From positions 186,001 through 250,000 of the forward strand of contig CAVYJN010000008.1 in the NCBI GenBank assembly GCA_963768885.1: DNA of 64,000 nt, read 5' to 3'. Below the pieces are notes generated by a model. That model was not told the origin of the DNA. It was given only the letters and a program-made list of their open reading frames with translations, and made no database searches. A program made the position numbers and the translations under genes. This DNA is from DASRIA01 sp963768885. Lineage in GTDB: Bacteria; Actinomycetota; Thermoleophilia; Solirubrobacterales; JBBDJG01. Below are positions 50,884 through 59,522 of this stretch, one piece after another. Within the stretch, counting starts at the first letter, position 1; every line of letters starts with the position of its first letter.

Positions 50884-51962
50884 GGGTCCTCACCGGTGTC
50901 TCGCACGAGCTGCGCGAGCAGCTCCTTCATCCCGCCGCGCCGTGCCGCGGCGCGCTGGCGCGCGGCCCCCCCGCCCTCGCGCAGGATCCGCTCTACGCCC
51001 TCCAGCGCGTCGAGCGAGCCGGCCTCGCGGGCGTGGCCGGCGACCTGCTCGACGACCGCGCGCGCGACGTCGGCCACGGGCCGTACCGCGCCGTCGTGGA
51101 GGATCGTCGCTGCGACCCCGTCCCGGCTGGCGCGGAAGCTCGACTCGGCGATCGCCTCGGCGGGAAGCGTCTCGCGCGGCGGAGACTCGAGCGCGCGCGC
51201 CGCGAGCGCATGCACCAGCGCCGCGATCGCGGCCGCGTCCTCGAGCGAGGACTGCACGTCGATCTCGCGCACCTCGACGGTGCCGAGCCGCGGGTGCGCG
51301 CGCGCGTCCCACCAGATCCACGTGTAGTCGTCGAAGTCCCCCGCGGCGCCCACCTCCCCCACGGTTTCAGCATATTCGTCCCAACCGGAGAAGAACCGCG
51401 GCACGCCGCGGCGCGGGTAGGAGCGCACGATCGAGAACCGCGCGCTCGCGAGACCGGAGTCGGCGCCGAACCAGTAGGGGCTGTTCGCCCCGAGCGCCTG
51501 CAACAGCGGGAGGTGCTCGCGCAGGCCGTTGAGCATGTGGATCGCGCCGTCCGGGTCGGGCGCGCCGACGTGGACGTGCAAGGCGCATTCCGGAGTGCGC
51601 CGGATCAGGCTGCGCATCGTGTGCTCGAGCGTGCGGTAGCGCTCCTGCTCGGTGAGGCGCGCGGTGCCCCACTGCCCGTCGGGGTGCAGTCCCGCGGCCA
51701 TCAGCGTCGCGCCCGCCGCGCGGGCGGCGCCGCGCGCGGCCGCCACCGCGCGGGCCGCCTCCCCGGCGTTGCGGCAGACCGGGCTGCGCAGCTCGACCTC
51801 CGAGGCGAACGCCTCGTGCGCCGCGAGCGCCTCGGGAACGTCGAGCGCGGCGAGCACCCGCTCGGAGACGTCGGCGAGCGCATGGCTGTGCGGGTCGACG
51901 AGCAGCAACTCCTCCTCGATGCCGAGCGTGAGCGGATCGGATGTGCCGAAGGCGTGCCGCAC
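50871..51962 (-). CDS. YbdK-type glutamate-cysteine ligase-like carboxylate-amine ligase
   Basis: 363 residues from GTG 51962. Typical of the GCS2 family: the N-terminal LGIEEELLLVDPHSH (metal-binding Glu pair), ASEVELRSPVCRNAGEA, TPECALHVHVGAPDPDGAI (His and Glu/Asp site), SPYWFGADSGLASARFSIV and TVEVREIDVQSSLEDAAAIAALVHALA. These ATP-dependent enzymes link a carboxylate to an amine. E. coli YbdK makes gamma-glutamylcysteine only weakly, and actinobacterial EgtA works in ergothioneine synthesis, so the product is not certain. A second YbdK homologue begins at 63650. It sits between the FAD-dehydrogenase gene (12 bases upstream) and the PhoD-like gene. Confidence 0.9.
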   Translation of the reverse strand: MRHAFGTSDPLTLGIEEELLLVDPHSHALADVSERVLAALDVPEALAAHEAFASEVELRSPVCRNAGEAARAVAAARGAARAAGATLMAAGLHPDGQWGTARLTEQERYRTLEHTMRSLIRRTPECALHVHVGAPDPDGAIHMLNGLREHLPLLQALGANSPYWFGADSGLASARFSIVRSYPRRGVPRFFSGWDEYAETVGEVGAAGDFDDYTWIWWDARAHPRLGTVEVREIDVQSSLEDAAAIAALVHALAARALESPPRETLPAEAIAESSFRASRDGVAATILHDGAVRPVADVARAVVEQVAGHAREAGSLDALEGVERILREGGGAARQRAAARRGGMKELLAQLVRDTGEDPWRS

Positions 51963-51974
51963 GGGCCGTGGAAC

Positions 51975-53054
51975 CTACTGGCCGAGGGCGCGCTCGGCAG
52001 CGGTCCGTCCGAACACCAGCGCGGCCGCGAGGCCGCTGGCATAGCCTCCGGTCGCGACGCCTCCGGCGTCCGCGCCCGCGGCGAACACGCCCGGGCCGAC
52101 GCGCGCGTCACGGTCGATGCGCAGTCCGCCGAGGGTCGTGGTGATCCCGGCCACGAGCTCGACCGACGTCGCGCCGTCCCGCCTTTCGCTGGGCGCGCCG
52201 GCCGCCACGGCGGCGTCGATCATGTCACCGACCGTGCGCTCGCGCACGCGGATCGCGCGGTGCTCGTCGGGCACCTCGTACCAGGCGCGCGCGCCCGGCT
52301 GGCGTGCCGTCCACTGCACGACGTCGATCTCCGACCAGGTGCGCGGGACGTACGCCTCCCCGTCGGCGTTCCGCACCGTCGCGTGCGCCGCGTACAGCTG
52401 CGCGAGCCCCACGAACTGGTGCTCCCCGACGCGCGCCGGAGGAGCGGGCATGTTGCGCCCGTAGAACTCTCCCATCCCCGCGGAGGCCCGCCCCCCGGCT
52501 GCGAGCCCGAGCCGCAGCCCGTCGCCTTCGCTCCACGGCGCCGCGCGCAGCATCAGGTCCGCGGCGGCCGGCGTCACGTACCGCTCCACGAGCGCGCGGT
52601 CGGCCTGGAAGCCGCCGGTCGCGAGCACGACCGGCACGTCGCCGGAAAGCTCGCGCAGGGGGTCGCCCAGGCGGACCTCCCCGCCGGACGCGCCCAGCAG
52701 CACCGCGGTCAGCTCGCGCGTGTCGAAGCGCGCCCCGGTCGTGAGCGGGTTGCCGGTGTCGCGCGCCGCGGGCCGGGCGCCGAGCTCCTCGAGCCAGGCG
52801 AGGGCCCCGTCGAGCTGGTCGAACACCGCGCGCTGGAGCTCCGGGTCGCCGTCCCGGCATTCCGACCGGAACCGCTCGAAGTCCCGATGGCGCCAGATCA
52901 CCCCGCTCGAGAGCAGCATCGAGCCCCCGGCGCGGCGCCCTTTCTCGAGCAGCGTCACCCGCGCGCCGAGCTCGCGCGCGCGTGCGGCCGCGGAGAGTCC
53001 GGCCATGCCGGCGCCGGCGACGACGAGATCCGGGCTAGACGAGCGCGAAGCCAG
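51975..53054 (-). CDS. FAD-dependent fumarate reductase/ketosteroid dehydrogenase-type oxidoreductase
   Basis: About 359 residues. The first recognisable stretch is the FAD fold LVVAGAGMAGLSAAARARELGARVTLLEKG, followed by GGSMLLSSGVIW, VVLATGGFQADRALVERYV, AGITTTLGGLRID and AAGADAGGVATGGYASGLAAALVFG, the FAD_binding_2 pattern. It reduces or oxidises a carbon-carbon bond next to a carbonyl; 3-ketosteroid- or fumarate-type substrates are possible. The start is not clear: no ATG, GTG or TTG lies in frame near the fold. The nearest option is a CTG at 53054, overlapping the end of the VOC gene. The frame is open far upstream. It is shorter than typical ketosteroid dehydrogenases. Confidence 0.8.
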   Translation of the reverse strand: MASRSSSPDLVVAGAGMAGLSAAARARELGARVTLLEKGRRAGGSMLLSSGVIWRHRDFERFRSECRDGDPELQRAVFDQLDGALAWLEELGARPAARDTGNPLTTGARFDTRELTAVLLGASGGEVRLGDPLRELSGDVPVVLATGGFQADRALVERYVTPAAADLMLRAAPWSEGDGLRLGLAAGGRASAGMGEFYGRNMPAPPARVGEHQFVGLAQLYAAHATVRNADGEAYVPRTWSEIDVVQWTARQPGARAWYEVPDEHRAIRVRERTVGDMIDAAVAAGAPSERRDGATSVELVAGITTTLGGLRIDRDARVGPGVFAAGADAGGVATGGYASGLAAALVFGRTAAERALGQ

Positions 53055-53739
53055 GCTTGTGCTCGACGTACTCGAGCTTGATGCGGTCCGGCCCCCAGAC
53101 GAAGACCGCGAACGTGTTGGCCGCGTCGCGCACCTCGGCGACGCCCACCCCCCGCTGCTTCGCCTCCGCGAGCTGCTCCTGGCCGGAGTCCACCAACAGC
53201 GCGATGTGGTTGAGCAGCGGGCGTTCGGCGGCGCTCCCATCGCCGGGCTCCAGCGCCATCCACTTGTCGCCCACGCGCAGCCGGTCGTCCTCGAGGTCGA
53301 AGCCCAGCGTCGCGAACCGCTGCGCGCTCGCCGCGGGATCCGGGACCCGCAGCACGACATGGTCGATGTCGTACTCGACGTCGGTGTCGGGGACCTCCAC
53401 CAGGCCCAGGCCGAGGCCCTCGGGTCCGTCGAAGGTCGCGACGCCGCCGTCGACCCGGCTCGTGTCGAGCCCGCCGGGCAGCTGCGCGACCGCCCGCTCG
53501 AGGTCGCCGACCCGCAGCACGACGCGCACCAGCGCGCCCGGCTCGCGCGGTCCCTCCGCGGCGAAGAGCGTCAGCTTGCCGCGCCGCGCGTCCGCGCCGA
53601 CGAGCGTGAAGTCGTCGGTGCGCTCGATCTCGTGCATGCCGAGATGGCCGCAGAGCAGTGCGGCAAGGCGATCGCGATCGGCGACCCACAGCGCGACGTG
53701 GTCGAGGGCGTTGGCGTCCACGGCGATCAGACTACCCAT
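53035..53739 (-). CDS. Two-domain VOC-family protein
   Basis: 234 residues from ATG 53739, with two glyoxalase-fold domains in tandem. The first starts ALDHVALWVADRDRLAALLCGHLGM. The second starts DIDHVVLRVPDPAASAQRFATLGF and ends with LNHIALLVDS and FVWGPDRIKLEYVE. His and Glu residues at the second domain's ends could bind a metal, while the first looks structural. This two-domain form is common in extradiol dioxygenases and related ring-cleaving enzymes, so a role with the FAD dehydrogenase next door, in breakdown of a cyclic compound, is an inference from position. The end overlaps the next gene's probable start by about 20 bases. Confidence 0.8.
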   Translation of the reverse strand: MGSLIAVDANALDHVALWVADRDRLAALLCGHLGMHEIERTDDFTLVGADARRGKLTLFAAEGPREPGALVRVVLRVGDLERAVAQLPGGLDTSRVDGGVATFDGPEGLGLGLVEVPDTDVEYDIDHVVLRVPDPAASAQRFATLGFDLEDDRLRVGDKWMALEPGDGSAAERPLLNHIALLVDSGQEQLAEAKQRGVGVAEVRDAANTFAVFVWGPDRIKLEYVEHKPGFALV

Positions 53740-53820
53740 CCGGCGGTTCCGCAATCCCGCGCGTCCTTGGCCGGACATCCGTCCGGGCCGCGGGCGCAGC
53801 GCTCCGATCGGCCCCCGCGC

Positions 53821-54450
53821 GTGTCGAAGCGCAACGAGATGCGTCGCCGCGCATGTGCGATCGGTGCGACCCTGCTCGCCCTCCTCCCCGCGTCCGCGGT
53901 CGCCTTCCCGACCGTGTTCCGGCCCGTGCGCGACAACCCGGCCGACCGCTTCGCGGCCACTCCGATCGAGGACTACCGCTATGACCACGCGCGTCGCTGC
54001 GTGCGCCACCCGCGCGCCGGCGCGCTGTCGCTCCAGAGGTGGCTCGGCCGCCACGCGGCGGGCGAGTCTTGGGGCATCATGCGCTGCGAGAAGCTCGGGC
54101 CGCGCAACTACTCCCTGCACGCCGAGGGCCGCGCGCTCGACTGGCACCTCGATGCGCGTACGCCCGCGGGCCGCCGCGCCGGCGACCGGCTGATCCGCAT
54201 GCTGCTGGCGCCGGACAGCGCCGGGAACCCGCATGCGCTCGCGCGTCGCATGGGGGTCCAGGAGATCATCTGGGACTGCCGCGCCTGGTGGTCGGGAGCC
54301 GACCGCCCGCTGCGCTATTCGGCCTGCTACTCGAAGCGCGGCAAGCCGCGCCGCCACGTGAACGCGACGATCGCGCATCGCGACCACGTCCACATCGGGC
54401 TCGACAAGATGGGTGCCGCGAAGCTCACGAGCTTCTGGCGGCATCGCTGA
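53821..54450 (+). CDS. Secreted M15/LAS-type peptidoglycan peptidase-like protein
   Basis: 209 residues from GTG 53821 (ATG 53839 is an alternative, giving 203). A Sec signal (ACAIGATLLALLPASAVA) is followed by a domain with RNYSLHAEGRALDWHLDA and TIAHRDHVHIGLDKMG. The His and Asp in LHAEGRALDWH and the last His in HRDHVHIG fit the zinc site of LAS (D-Ala-D-Ala) peptidases and extensin-like proteins. It probably cuts peptides in the cell wall. No other domain is seen. It is the only plus-strand gene in this stretch, convergent with the membrane protein at 54455. Confidence 0.75.
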   Translation: MSKRNEMRRRACAIGATLLALLPASAVAFPTVFRPVRDNPADRFAATPIEDYRYDHARRCVRHPRAGALSLQRWLGRHAAGESWGIMRCEKLGPRNYSLHAEGRALDWHLDARTPAGRRAGDRLIRMLLAPDSAGNPHALARRMGVQEIIWDCRAWWSGADRPLRYSACYSKRGKPRRHVNATIAHRDHVHIGLDKMGAAKLTSFWRHR

Positions 54451-54454
54451 CGGC

Positions 54455-55717
54455 TCAGGAGAACAGCACCGCGAGCGGAGCCGCCGCGAGCGCGGCGAGC
54501 GCCACGTCGGCCGCGCGGAAGCGCAGCCGGAGAGGCCGCTCGGGGGCGCTCGGCCTGAACCGCCGCGACTCCGCCGAGACCCAGCCGAGCACCGCGTCGA
54601 GGACCGGGATCGGGCGCCGCTCGACCGACCGCAGCGCCTCGACCACCGACCGGGCGGCGGGCACCAGCTCGCGCCCGGTCCCGAGGTCGTTCATCACGAA
54701 GCCCGCCTCCCGGGCCGACGGCAGCCGGCCGAGGCGCCCGAGGCCGCGCCGCGACACCTCCCGCAGGCCCGACGCTCCGGCCGCGGCGCGCAGCCAGGTG
54801 GCGACCAGCACCAGCAGTCCCGCGCGCGCCGCTCGCGCGAGCGCCGCCGCGGCTCCGAGCCCGCCCAGCGCCGTCCCGACGAGCACGACAGCCGCCAACA
54901 CGAGCGCCAGCGCGACGCCCGTGGGGACCACGTCGCGATCGCCGCGGCACGTCGCCGAGGCCAGCGCCAGCCATGCGGCGACGGCGGCCAGCACCCCCCA
55001 CGAGATGCTCGCGAGCAGCACGCCGAACGCGATCGCCGCTGCCAGCGTCACGGCCCGCGGGTCGAAGCGCCCCTGTGCGCCCGGTGCGCCGGCTGTGGCC
55101 TCGACGTGGACGTGCAGAGGGTCCTCGCCCGTGGGCCAGGCGTGCAGGCTGCGCCGGTAGACCGTCACCTGCACGGCGCTGGCGAACACGGCCCATGCGA
55201 CGAGGCCTGCGACGGTCGCGACGAGCGCGGCGGTCTCGCCCTCGGGCACGAACGGGATCAGGCCCGCGAAGCGGTCGTACACCGCGGTGTAGGCGTCGAC
55301 CCCCGTGAGCACGACGATCACGAAGCTCGCCGTGAGCGCGTTCTGAAGCAGCCTGATGACGCCGCACACGAGCATCTGCCGGGCGACCGACGCGCCGCGT
55401 GCCTCGAGCGAGCCCAGCAGCGGCGCCGTGAGCGCCTGGGTGAGCGGCACCGTGAAGCGCGCCGGGCCGATGATCGCGACCGTCTGCAGCATCGCCGCGG
55501 CGCTTGCGCCGTATCCCCAGCGCAGGCCGCGCCGCTCGCCCGCGCGGGCCAGCGCGGCACCGCCCGCGAGCGCCATCCAGAACCCGACCGACGGGATCGC
55601 ACGCGATGCGAGGAACGACACGGTCGCCACGTGGGCGAGCCCCGCGACCTCGAGCTCCCGCAGGTCGCCCCCCTTCGGCACGCCGCTCGGCGGGTTCTGC
55701 GGCGTGAGCGCCTCCAC
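54455..55717 (-). CDS. Multi-pass membrane protein of unknown function
   Basis: 420 residues with about nine or ten hydrophobic stretches (VGFWMALAGGAALARA, LVATVAGLVAWAVFASAVQV, AVTLAAAIAFGVLLASISWGVLAAVAAWLALA, GVALALVLAAVVLVGTALGGLG). Between them are Arg-rich loops and a soluble C-terminal region (VEALRSVERRPIPVLDAVLGWVS). No transporter or enzyme signature is recognised. It follows the LemA-type cluster on the same strand with a gap of 24 bases, so it may be part of that operon. Function unknown. Confidence 0.7.
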   Translation of the reverse strand: MEALTPQNPPSGVPKGGDLRELEVAGLAHVATVSFLASRAIPSVGFWMALAGGAALARAGERRGLRWGYGASAAAMLQTVAIIGPARFTVPLTQALTAPLLGSLEARGASVARQMLVCGVIRLLQNALTASFVIVVLTGVDAYTAVYDRFAGLIPFVPEGETAALVATVAGLVAWAVFASAVQVTVYRRSLHAWPTGEDPLHVHVEATAGAPGAQGRFDPRAVTLAAAIAFGVLLASISWGVLAAVAAWLALASATCRGDRDVVPTGVALALVLAAVVLVGTALGGLGAAAALARAARAGLLVLVATWLRAAAGASGLREVSRRGLGRLGRLPSAREAGFVMNDLGTGRELVPAARSVVEALRSVERRPIPVLDAVLGWVSAESRRFRPSAPERPLRLRFRAADVALAALAAAPLAVLFS

Positions 55718-55741
55718 GCGCTGAGGGTAAACCGTGGCCGG

Positions 55742-56617
55742 TCAGGCGGCGCGCGTGACGGCCGTCTCGGCGACCTCGTCGCGCAGGCGGCGCGCGATCG
55801 CCGCCGTCGCGTCGAGCATCCAGCCGAGGCGCCCTGCGTCCTCGACCCGGCGCTCGAGATACACGACCAGGGTGCCGGCCCGGTACTCGAAGCACGGGTG
55901 CAGCGGATGCTCGGCCAGCCAGGACACGAACGCCGGCGAGAAGAGCCGCAGCAGCTGCACGTCGTCCTGGGAGCGCTCCACCCAGACCTCGCAGCGCTCG
56001 TGCAGGGCCTCGCTCTCGAGCTCCACGCGGCGGCGCGAGCCGGTGTTCAGCCAGCGCCCCCCGCCGAGCCGGTCGACGAGATCGCGCCGGCGCGCGACGA
56101 ACACACCCGGGTAGAGCACGATGCCCTGCTCGATCTCGACCACGCAGACGGTGAAGTCGTGGCTGGTCCAGCGCTCCCCCTCGCCGCTGCCGTGGCGGAC
56201 CCTGAAGACGTAGTGACCGAGGCCGCACTGCGGCAGGCCCTCCGCGAGCGGCCCCTGCATCCAGTGGCGGCACTCGCGCCTGTCGCCCGCGCCCAGCAGG
56301 GGCGTGAGCGGCAGCAGCTCGGCGCGCGGGGCATATGCCAGCCCGCGTGCGCGCGCGAAGCTGAGGAAGAACTCCTGCTCGGCGCGGCGGTCGGCGGCGC
56401 GAAAGCAGATCGCGGCGATCGTCAGCACGACGAGCACGGCGCCCCCGAGCATCACCAGCGGCTCGCGCAGCCACGCGCCGAGCACCACCGCGCCCACGAC
56501 GCCGATCACCAGCGAGTAGAGCGCGCCGCCGCTCCCGACCATGCGGCGCATGTGCACGGCGCGTGTGGAGTCGGCATCGAGACGGGCCGGGATCTCGCCG
56601 GTCCCGGCGGTGCTCAT
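55742..56617 (-). CDS. Membrane protein coupled to LemA (DUF3137-like?)
   Basis: 291 residues from ATG 56617, overlapping the LemA stop by ATGA. Two close membrane helices (ALYSLVIGVVGAVVLGAWL, LVMLGGAVLVVLTIAAICF) near residues 30-75 are followed by a soluble domain (SFARARGLAYAPRAELLPLTPLLGAGDRR, YVFRVRHGSGEGERWTSHDFTVCVVEIE, LDATAAIARRLRDEV). It reminds me of the DUF3137-type membrane proteins that follow LemA genes in other bacteria, but I am not certain. Its place argues for a role in the same membrane process as LemA. Confidence 0.75.
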   Translation of the reverse strand: MSTAGTGEIPARLDADSTRAVHMRRMVGSGGALYSLVIGVVGAVVLGAWLREPLVMLGGAVLVVLTIAAICFRAADRRAEQEFFLSFARARGLAYAPRAELLPLTPLLGAGDRRECRHWMQGPLAEGLPQCGLGHYVFRVRHGSGEGERWTSHDFTVCVVEIEQGIVLYPGVFVARRRDLVDRLGGGRWLNTGSRRRVELESEALHERCEVWVERSQDDVQLLRLFSPAFVSWLAEHPLHPCFEYRAGTLVVYLERRVEDAGRLGWMLDATAAIARRLRDEVAETAVTRAA

Positions 56618-57204
56618 GCCGCGGCCTGGCCGCCCGCGAGCCGGCCGCCGTCGACCTGCGCCGACGGCACGGCCCGCTCCGTCGAGGTCTCCACGTCGAA
56701 GTACTGGCGCGGCGTGAACGACGCGAACCGCGCGATCGAGGCCGCCGGGAAGGTCTGCACCAGGTCGTTGAAGCGCTGCACGTTCGAATTGAAGATCCGG
56801 CGGGCCCCGACGATGTCGTCCTCCACCTCGGTGAGCTGGCGCTGAAGCTCCTGGAACCCGCGCGACGCCTTCAGCTCGGGATAGCCCTCCGCGGCGACGT
56901 TGACCGCGAGGAGCGCGCCGGAAAGGCGCCGCTCGCATCGCTCGCGCCACACGCGCCCGGTGGCCGCCGTGGCGTCGGCGCGCGCGTCGGTCAGCTCCTT
57001 CAGCGCGTCGCGTTCGTGCGCGGCATATGCCTCGACTGCCGTGACGAGGTTCGGCACCAGGTCGCGACGTCGCTTCAGCTGCACGTCGATCCCGCTCCAT
57101 GCCTGGTCGACGCGGTTCCGGCACCGCACCAGGGCGTTGTAGGTGAACACCCCCCACAGGAGCACGACCAGGGCGAACCCCGCGACTATCAGCAGTGGTG
57201 TCAT
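56614..57204 (-). CDS. lemA: LemA family protein
   Basis: 196 residues. An N-terminal membrane helix (LLIVAGFALVVLLWGVF) leads to the family's helical bundle: YNALVRCRNRVDQAWSGIDVQLKRRRDLVPNLVTAVEAYA, followed by LSGALLAVNVAAEGYPELKASRGFQELQRQLTEVEDDI and FNSNVQRFNDLVQTFPA. This is a full and typical LemA. The role of the family is not well known; it is often beside Htpx or TPM-domain genes and membrane stress functions. Here it leads a three-gene operon (LemA, DUF3137-like, multi-pass protein). Confidence 0.92.
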   Translation of the reverse strand: MTPLLIVAGFALVVLLWGVFTYNALVRCRNRVDQAWSGIDVQLKRRRDLVPNLVTAVEAYAAHERDALKELTDARADATAATGRVWRERCERRLSGALLAVNVAAEGYPELKASRGFQELQRQLTEVEDDIVGARRIFNSNVQRFNDLVQTFPAASIARFASFTPRQYFDVETSTERAVPSAQVDGGRLAGGQAAA

Positions 57205-57272
57205 GAACCAGCCGGTTTCATCCAGGGGCTGTTCTGTCTATCGACGCGGAACACGCCAAACTCAAGACTCCC

Positions 57273-57278
57273 TAGAGT
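57273..57278 (+). promoter_or_regulatory. Candidate -10 hexamer TAGAGT for the GNAT gene at 57289
   Basis: TAGAGT ends 10 bases before ATG 57289. No ribosome site is visible in between, so transcription may start almost at the ATG. Confidence 0.35.
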
Positions 57279-57288
57279 GCCGGGCGAC

Positions 57289-58050
57289 ATGGACGACTCC
57301 ACGCTCTATGCGCGGATGCACGCCAATCTCCGCGAGTTCTGCCGCCTCACGGGCAATGCCTCGCCGGGCGCGCGGGTGCTGGAGCTGGCGGGCGTCAGCG
57401 CGTCCGTCGTGCCGGTCGCACCCGACCGATCGCTCATGAACTCGGTCGTCTACGGCTCGGCCGCCGACCTCGAACGTGCGTTGCCCGAGCTGGCCGGGAT
57501 GTACACGGAGGCCGGGATCCGGGCGTGGACCGTCTGGGTCCACACCGGCGACGAGCGTACGGCGGCGCTGCTCGCGGAGGCCGGCCACCGGATGGACGCG
57601 GACCCCGCGGTGATGTGCACGGAGCTCGAAGGCTTCGACCTTCCCGCGCCCGACGACCTGGACCTCGTCGAGCAGCCGTCGGTGCGGTCCTTCATGGAGC
57701 TGAACGACCGCGCCTACGGCTTCGAGACCCCGGATTTCGTGACCGGGATCCGCGAGATGCCCGGCGTCGTCATCAACATCGCGCGCGTCGACGGCCGGCC
57801 CGTCGCGTGCGCGGGCGGTCACGACCACGAGGGGGACTGCTGCATCTCGTTCGTCGCGACGCTCCCAGAGGCGCGTGGCCGCGGCCTCGCGCGCAAGCTG
57901 ATGGTCCTGACGATGCGCGAGGCGATCGAGCGTGGCTGCACGACCGCGAGCCTCCAGGCGACGAAGATGGGCTACCCGATCTACGCGAAGCTCGGCTTCC
58001 GCGACCTCGGCCCGCTCCAGATGTGGGAGCGCCGCACCGCCGCACCGTAG
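57289..58050 (+). CDS. GNAT-family N-acetyltransferase
   Basis: 253 residues from ATG 57289. The N-terminal 130 residues are a diverged GNAT-like half (RSLMNSVVYGSAADLERALPELAGMYTEAGIRAWTVWV). The C-terminal half has the acetyl-CoA motif A as ISFVATLPEARGRGLARKLMVLTMREAIERG and then SLQATKMGYPIYAKLGFRDLG. Tandem GNAT enzymes of this length acetylate amines of unknown kind. The gene is followed by a hairpin (58087-58112) shared with a convergent small membrane protein. Confidence 0.85.
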   Translation: MDDSTLYARMHANLREFCRLTGNASPGARVLELAGVSASVVPVAPDRSLMNSVVYGSAADLERALPELAGMYTEAGIRAWTVWVHTGDERTAALLAEAGHRMDADPAVMCTELEGFDLPAPDDLDLVEQPSVRSFMELNDRAYGFETPDFVTGIREMPGVVINIARVDGRPVACAGGHDHEGDCCISFVATLPEARGRGLARKLMVLTMREAIERGCTTASLQATKMGYPIYAKLGFRDLGPLQMWERRTAAP

Positions 58051-58086
58051 ACAGCCGTCCCTCGGCACGACCGTCCCTGACCCCAC

Positions 58087-58112
58087 CCGCGATTCTGCTC
58101 GCAGAATCGCGG
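58087..58112. terminator. 11-bp stem-loop between convergent genes
   Basis: CCGCGATTCTG, loop CTCG, CAGAATCGCGG, a perfect stem. A short T-rich stretch (GTTTCT) follows on the plus side. It lies in the 70 bases between the GNAT stop and the stop of the convergent small membrane protein gene, so it can serve both. Confidence 0.6.
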
Positions 58113-58120
58113 CATGTTTC

Positions 58121-58345
58121 TCAGTCGAGCAAGGCGAGGCTCACGAACACGAGCGCGAACACCGCGGGGAGCAGCACCACCAGCGCGTAGCGATGGTGGC
58201 CGCGCCGCACGAGCATCACCGCCACAGCGATCGCGATCAGGCCCGCCGGGAGCAGGAAGGGCGTGGCGAAGGCCAGCACGAGGCCGACCACGAGCAGGCT
58301 GATCGCCTGCTCTCGCTCCCCCGGCCCCTGTCCGCCGGCGCCCAC
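58121..58345 (-). CDS. Small two-helix membrane protein
   Basis: 74 residues if GTG 58345 is the start; the frame is open upstream but overlaps the divergent oxidase gene. After an acidic N-terminus (GQGPGEREQ) come two hydrophobic helices (AISLLVVGLVLAFATPFLLPAGLIAIAVAVMLV and YALVVLLPAVFALVFVSLALL) joined by the basic loop RRGHHR. Function unknown. Start and reality are only moderately supported; the hydrophobic pattern and following hairpin argue for a real gene. Confidence 0.5.
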   Translation of the reverse strand: MGAGGQGPGEREQAISLLVVGLVLAFATPFLLPAGLIAIAVAVMLVRRGHHRYALVVLLPAVFALVFVSLALLD

Positions 58346-58351
58346 GGCGTT

Positions 58352-59491
58352 ATGTTCCCGGACGTGTCGGGCGACCTCCAGCAAGCGGCGGCCGCGGCCG
58401 AGGGGCTGCCGGTCGAGCCGTGCAACGTCGCCGACTACGAGCGGATCGCGCGCGAGCGGCTCGACCCTGGGGCGTACTGGTACTTCGCCGGGGGCTCCGG
58501 CGACGAGTACACGCTGCGTGACAACGTCGAGGCCTACCGCCGGTGGCAGCTGCGCCCGCGCACCCTGGTCGACGTCGGCGATGCGACCACCGCGACGACC
58601 GTGCTGGGCACGCCGGTATCGATGCCGCTCCTGGTCGCCCCGGTCGCCTTCCAGCGGATGGCGCACCCCGACGGCGAGCCGGGCATGGCGCGCGCCGCGG
58701 CGGCGGCCGGAACCGTGATGGTCCTGTCGACGCTTGCCACCTCGACCCCGGCCGAGCTCGCCGCGGCGGCCCCGGGCGCGCCGCGCTGGTTCCAGCTCTA
58801 CTGCTTCCGGGACCGCGGAGTGACCAGGGCGCTGATCGACCAGGCCGAGGAGGCCGGCTTCAGCGCGATCGCGCTGACCGTCGACGCGCCCCGCCTGGGC
58901 CGGCGCGAGCGCGACCTGCGCACGGGCTTCGTGATCCCCGCCGAGGTGACGGTGCCGAGCTTCGCGGCCGCCGCGGGAAAGGCGACCGCCGGCACGCCGG
59001 CCGACATGTTCTCGCTGATGGACCCGACCGTTGGATGGGAGGACCTCGAGGAGCTCGTGTCCGACTGCAACCTCCCCGTGCTGGTGAAGGGGATCGTCAC
59101 CGCGGAGGACGCGGCGCTCGCCGCGGAGCACGGCGCGGCGGGCGTGATCGTCTCGAACCACGGAGGCCGCCAGCTCGACGGCGCGCCCGCGACGATCGAC
59201 GCGCTGCCCGAAGTCGTCGACGCGGTAGAGGGCCGCATCGAGGTGCTGGTCGACGGCGGCATCCGCCGCGGCGCCGACGTCGTCAAGGCGCTCGCGCTCG
59301 GAGCGCGCGCGGTGCTCGCCGGCCGCGCGCCGCTGTGGGGCCTCGCCGCGCGCGGCGAGCCCGGCGCGCGCGACCTGCTGGAGCTGCTGCGCGAGGAGAT
59401 CGAGCTCGCGATGGTGCTGGTCGGCTGCGGCTCCCCGGAGGGGTTGGGCCGCAACCATGTACGGCCCGCTCCGCGCGCGGCGGGCAGGTAG
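58352..59491 (+). CDS. FMN-dependent alpha-hydroxy-acid oxidase/dehydrogenase (lactate oxidase-like)
   Basis: 379 residues from ATG 58352 (GTG 58364 is also possible). A TIM barrel with FMN: the N-terminus NVADYERIARERLDPGAYWYFAGGSGDEYTLRDN, then MPLLVAPVAFQRMAHPDGE and WFQLYCFRDRGVTRALID. The active-site block is VSNHGGRQLDGAPATIDALPEV with the catalytic His and Arg, and the phosphate site is LVDGGIRRGADVVKALALGARAVLAGR. It oxidises lactate, glycolate or another 2-hydroxy acid. Its start lies 7 bases from that of the small divergent membrane protein, so the two promoters would overlap. Confidence 0.92.
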   Translation: MFPDVSGDLQQAAAAAEGLPVEPCNVADYERIARERLDPGAYWYFAGGSGDEYTLRDNVEAYRRWQLRPRTLVDVGDATTATTVLGTPVSMPLLVAPVAFQRMAHPDGEPGMARAAAAAGTVMVLSTLATSTPAELAAAAPGAPRWFQLYCFRDRGVTRALIDQAEEAGFSAIALTVDAPRLGRRERDLRTGFVIPAEVTVPSFAAAAGKATAGTPADMFSLMDPTVGWEDLEELVSDCNLPVLVKGIVTAEDAALAAEHGAAGVIVSNHGGRQLDGAPATIDALPEVVDAVEGRIEVLVDGGIRRGADVVKALALGARAVLAGRAPLWGLAARGEPGARDLLELLREEIELAMVLVGCGSPEGLGRNHVRPAPRAAGR

Positions 59492-59522
59492 GCTCCGGGG
59501 CCCATCCCTACCGAGGAGACGC

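Noticed and set aside
54413..56845. A plus-strand open frame opposite the LemA cluster
   Set aside because: It has an Arg/Ala-rich composition and no motifs, whereas the minus strand has LemA and coupled genes with ATGA overlaps.
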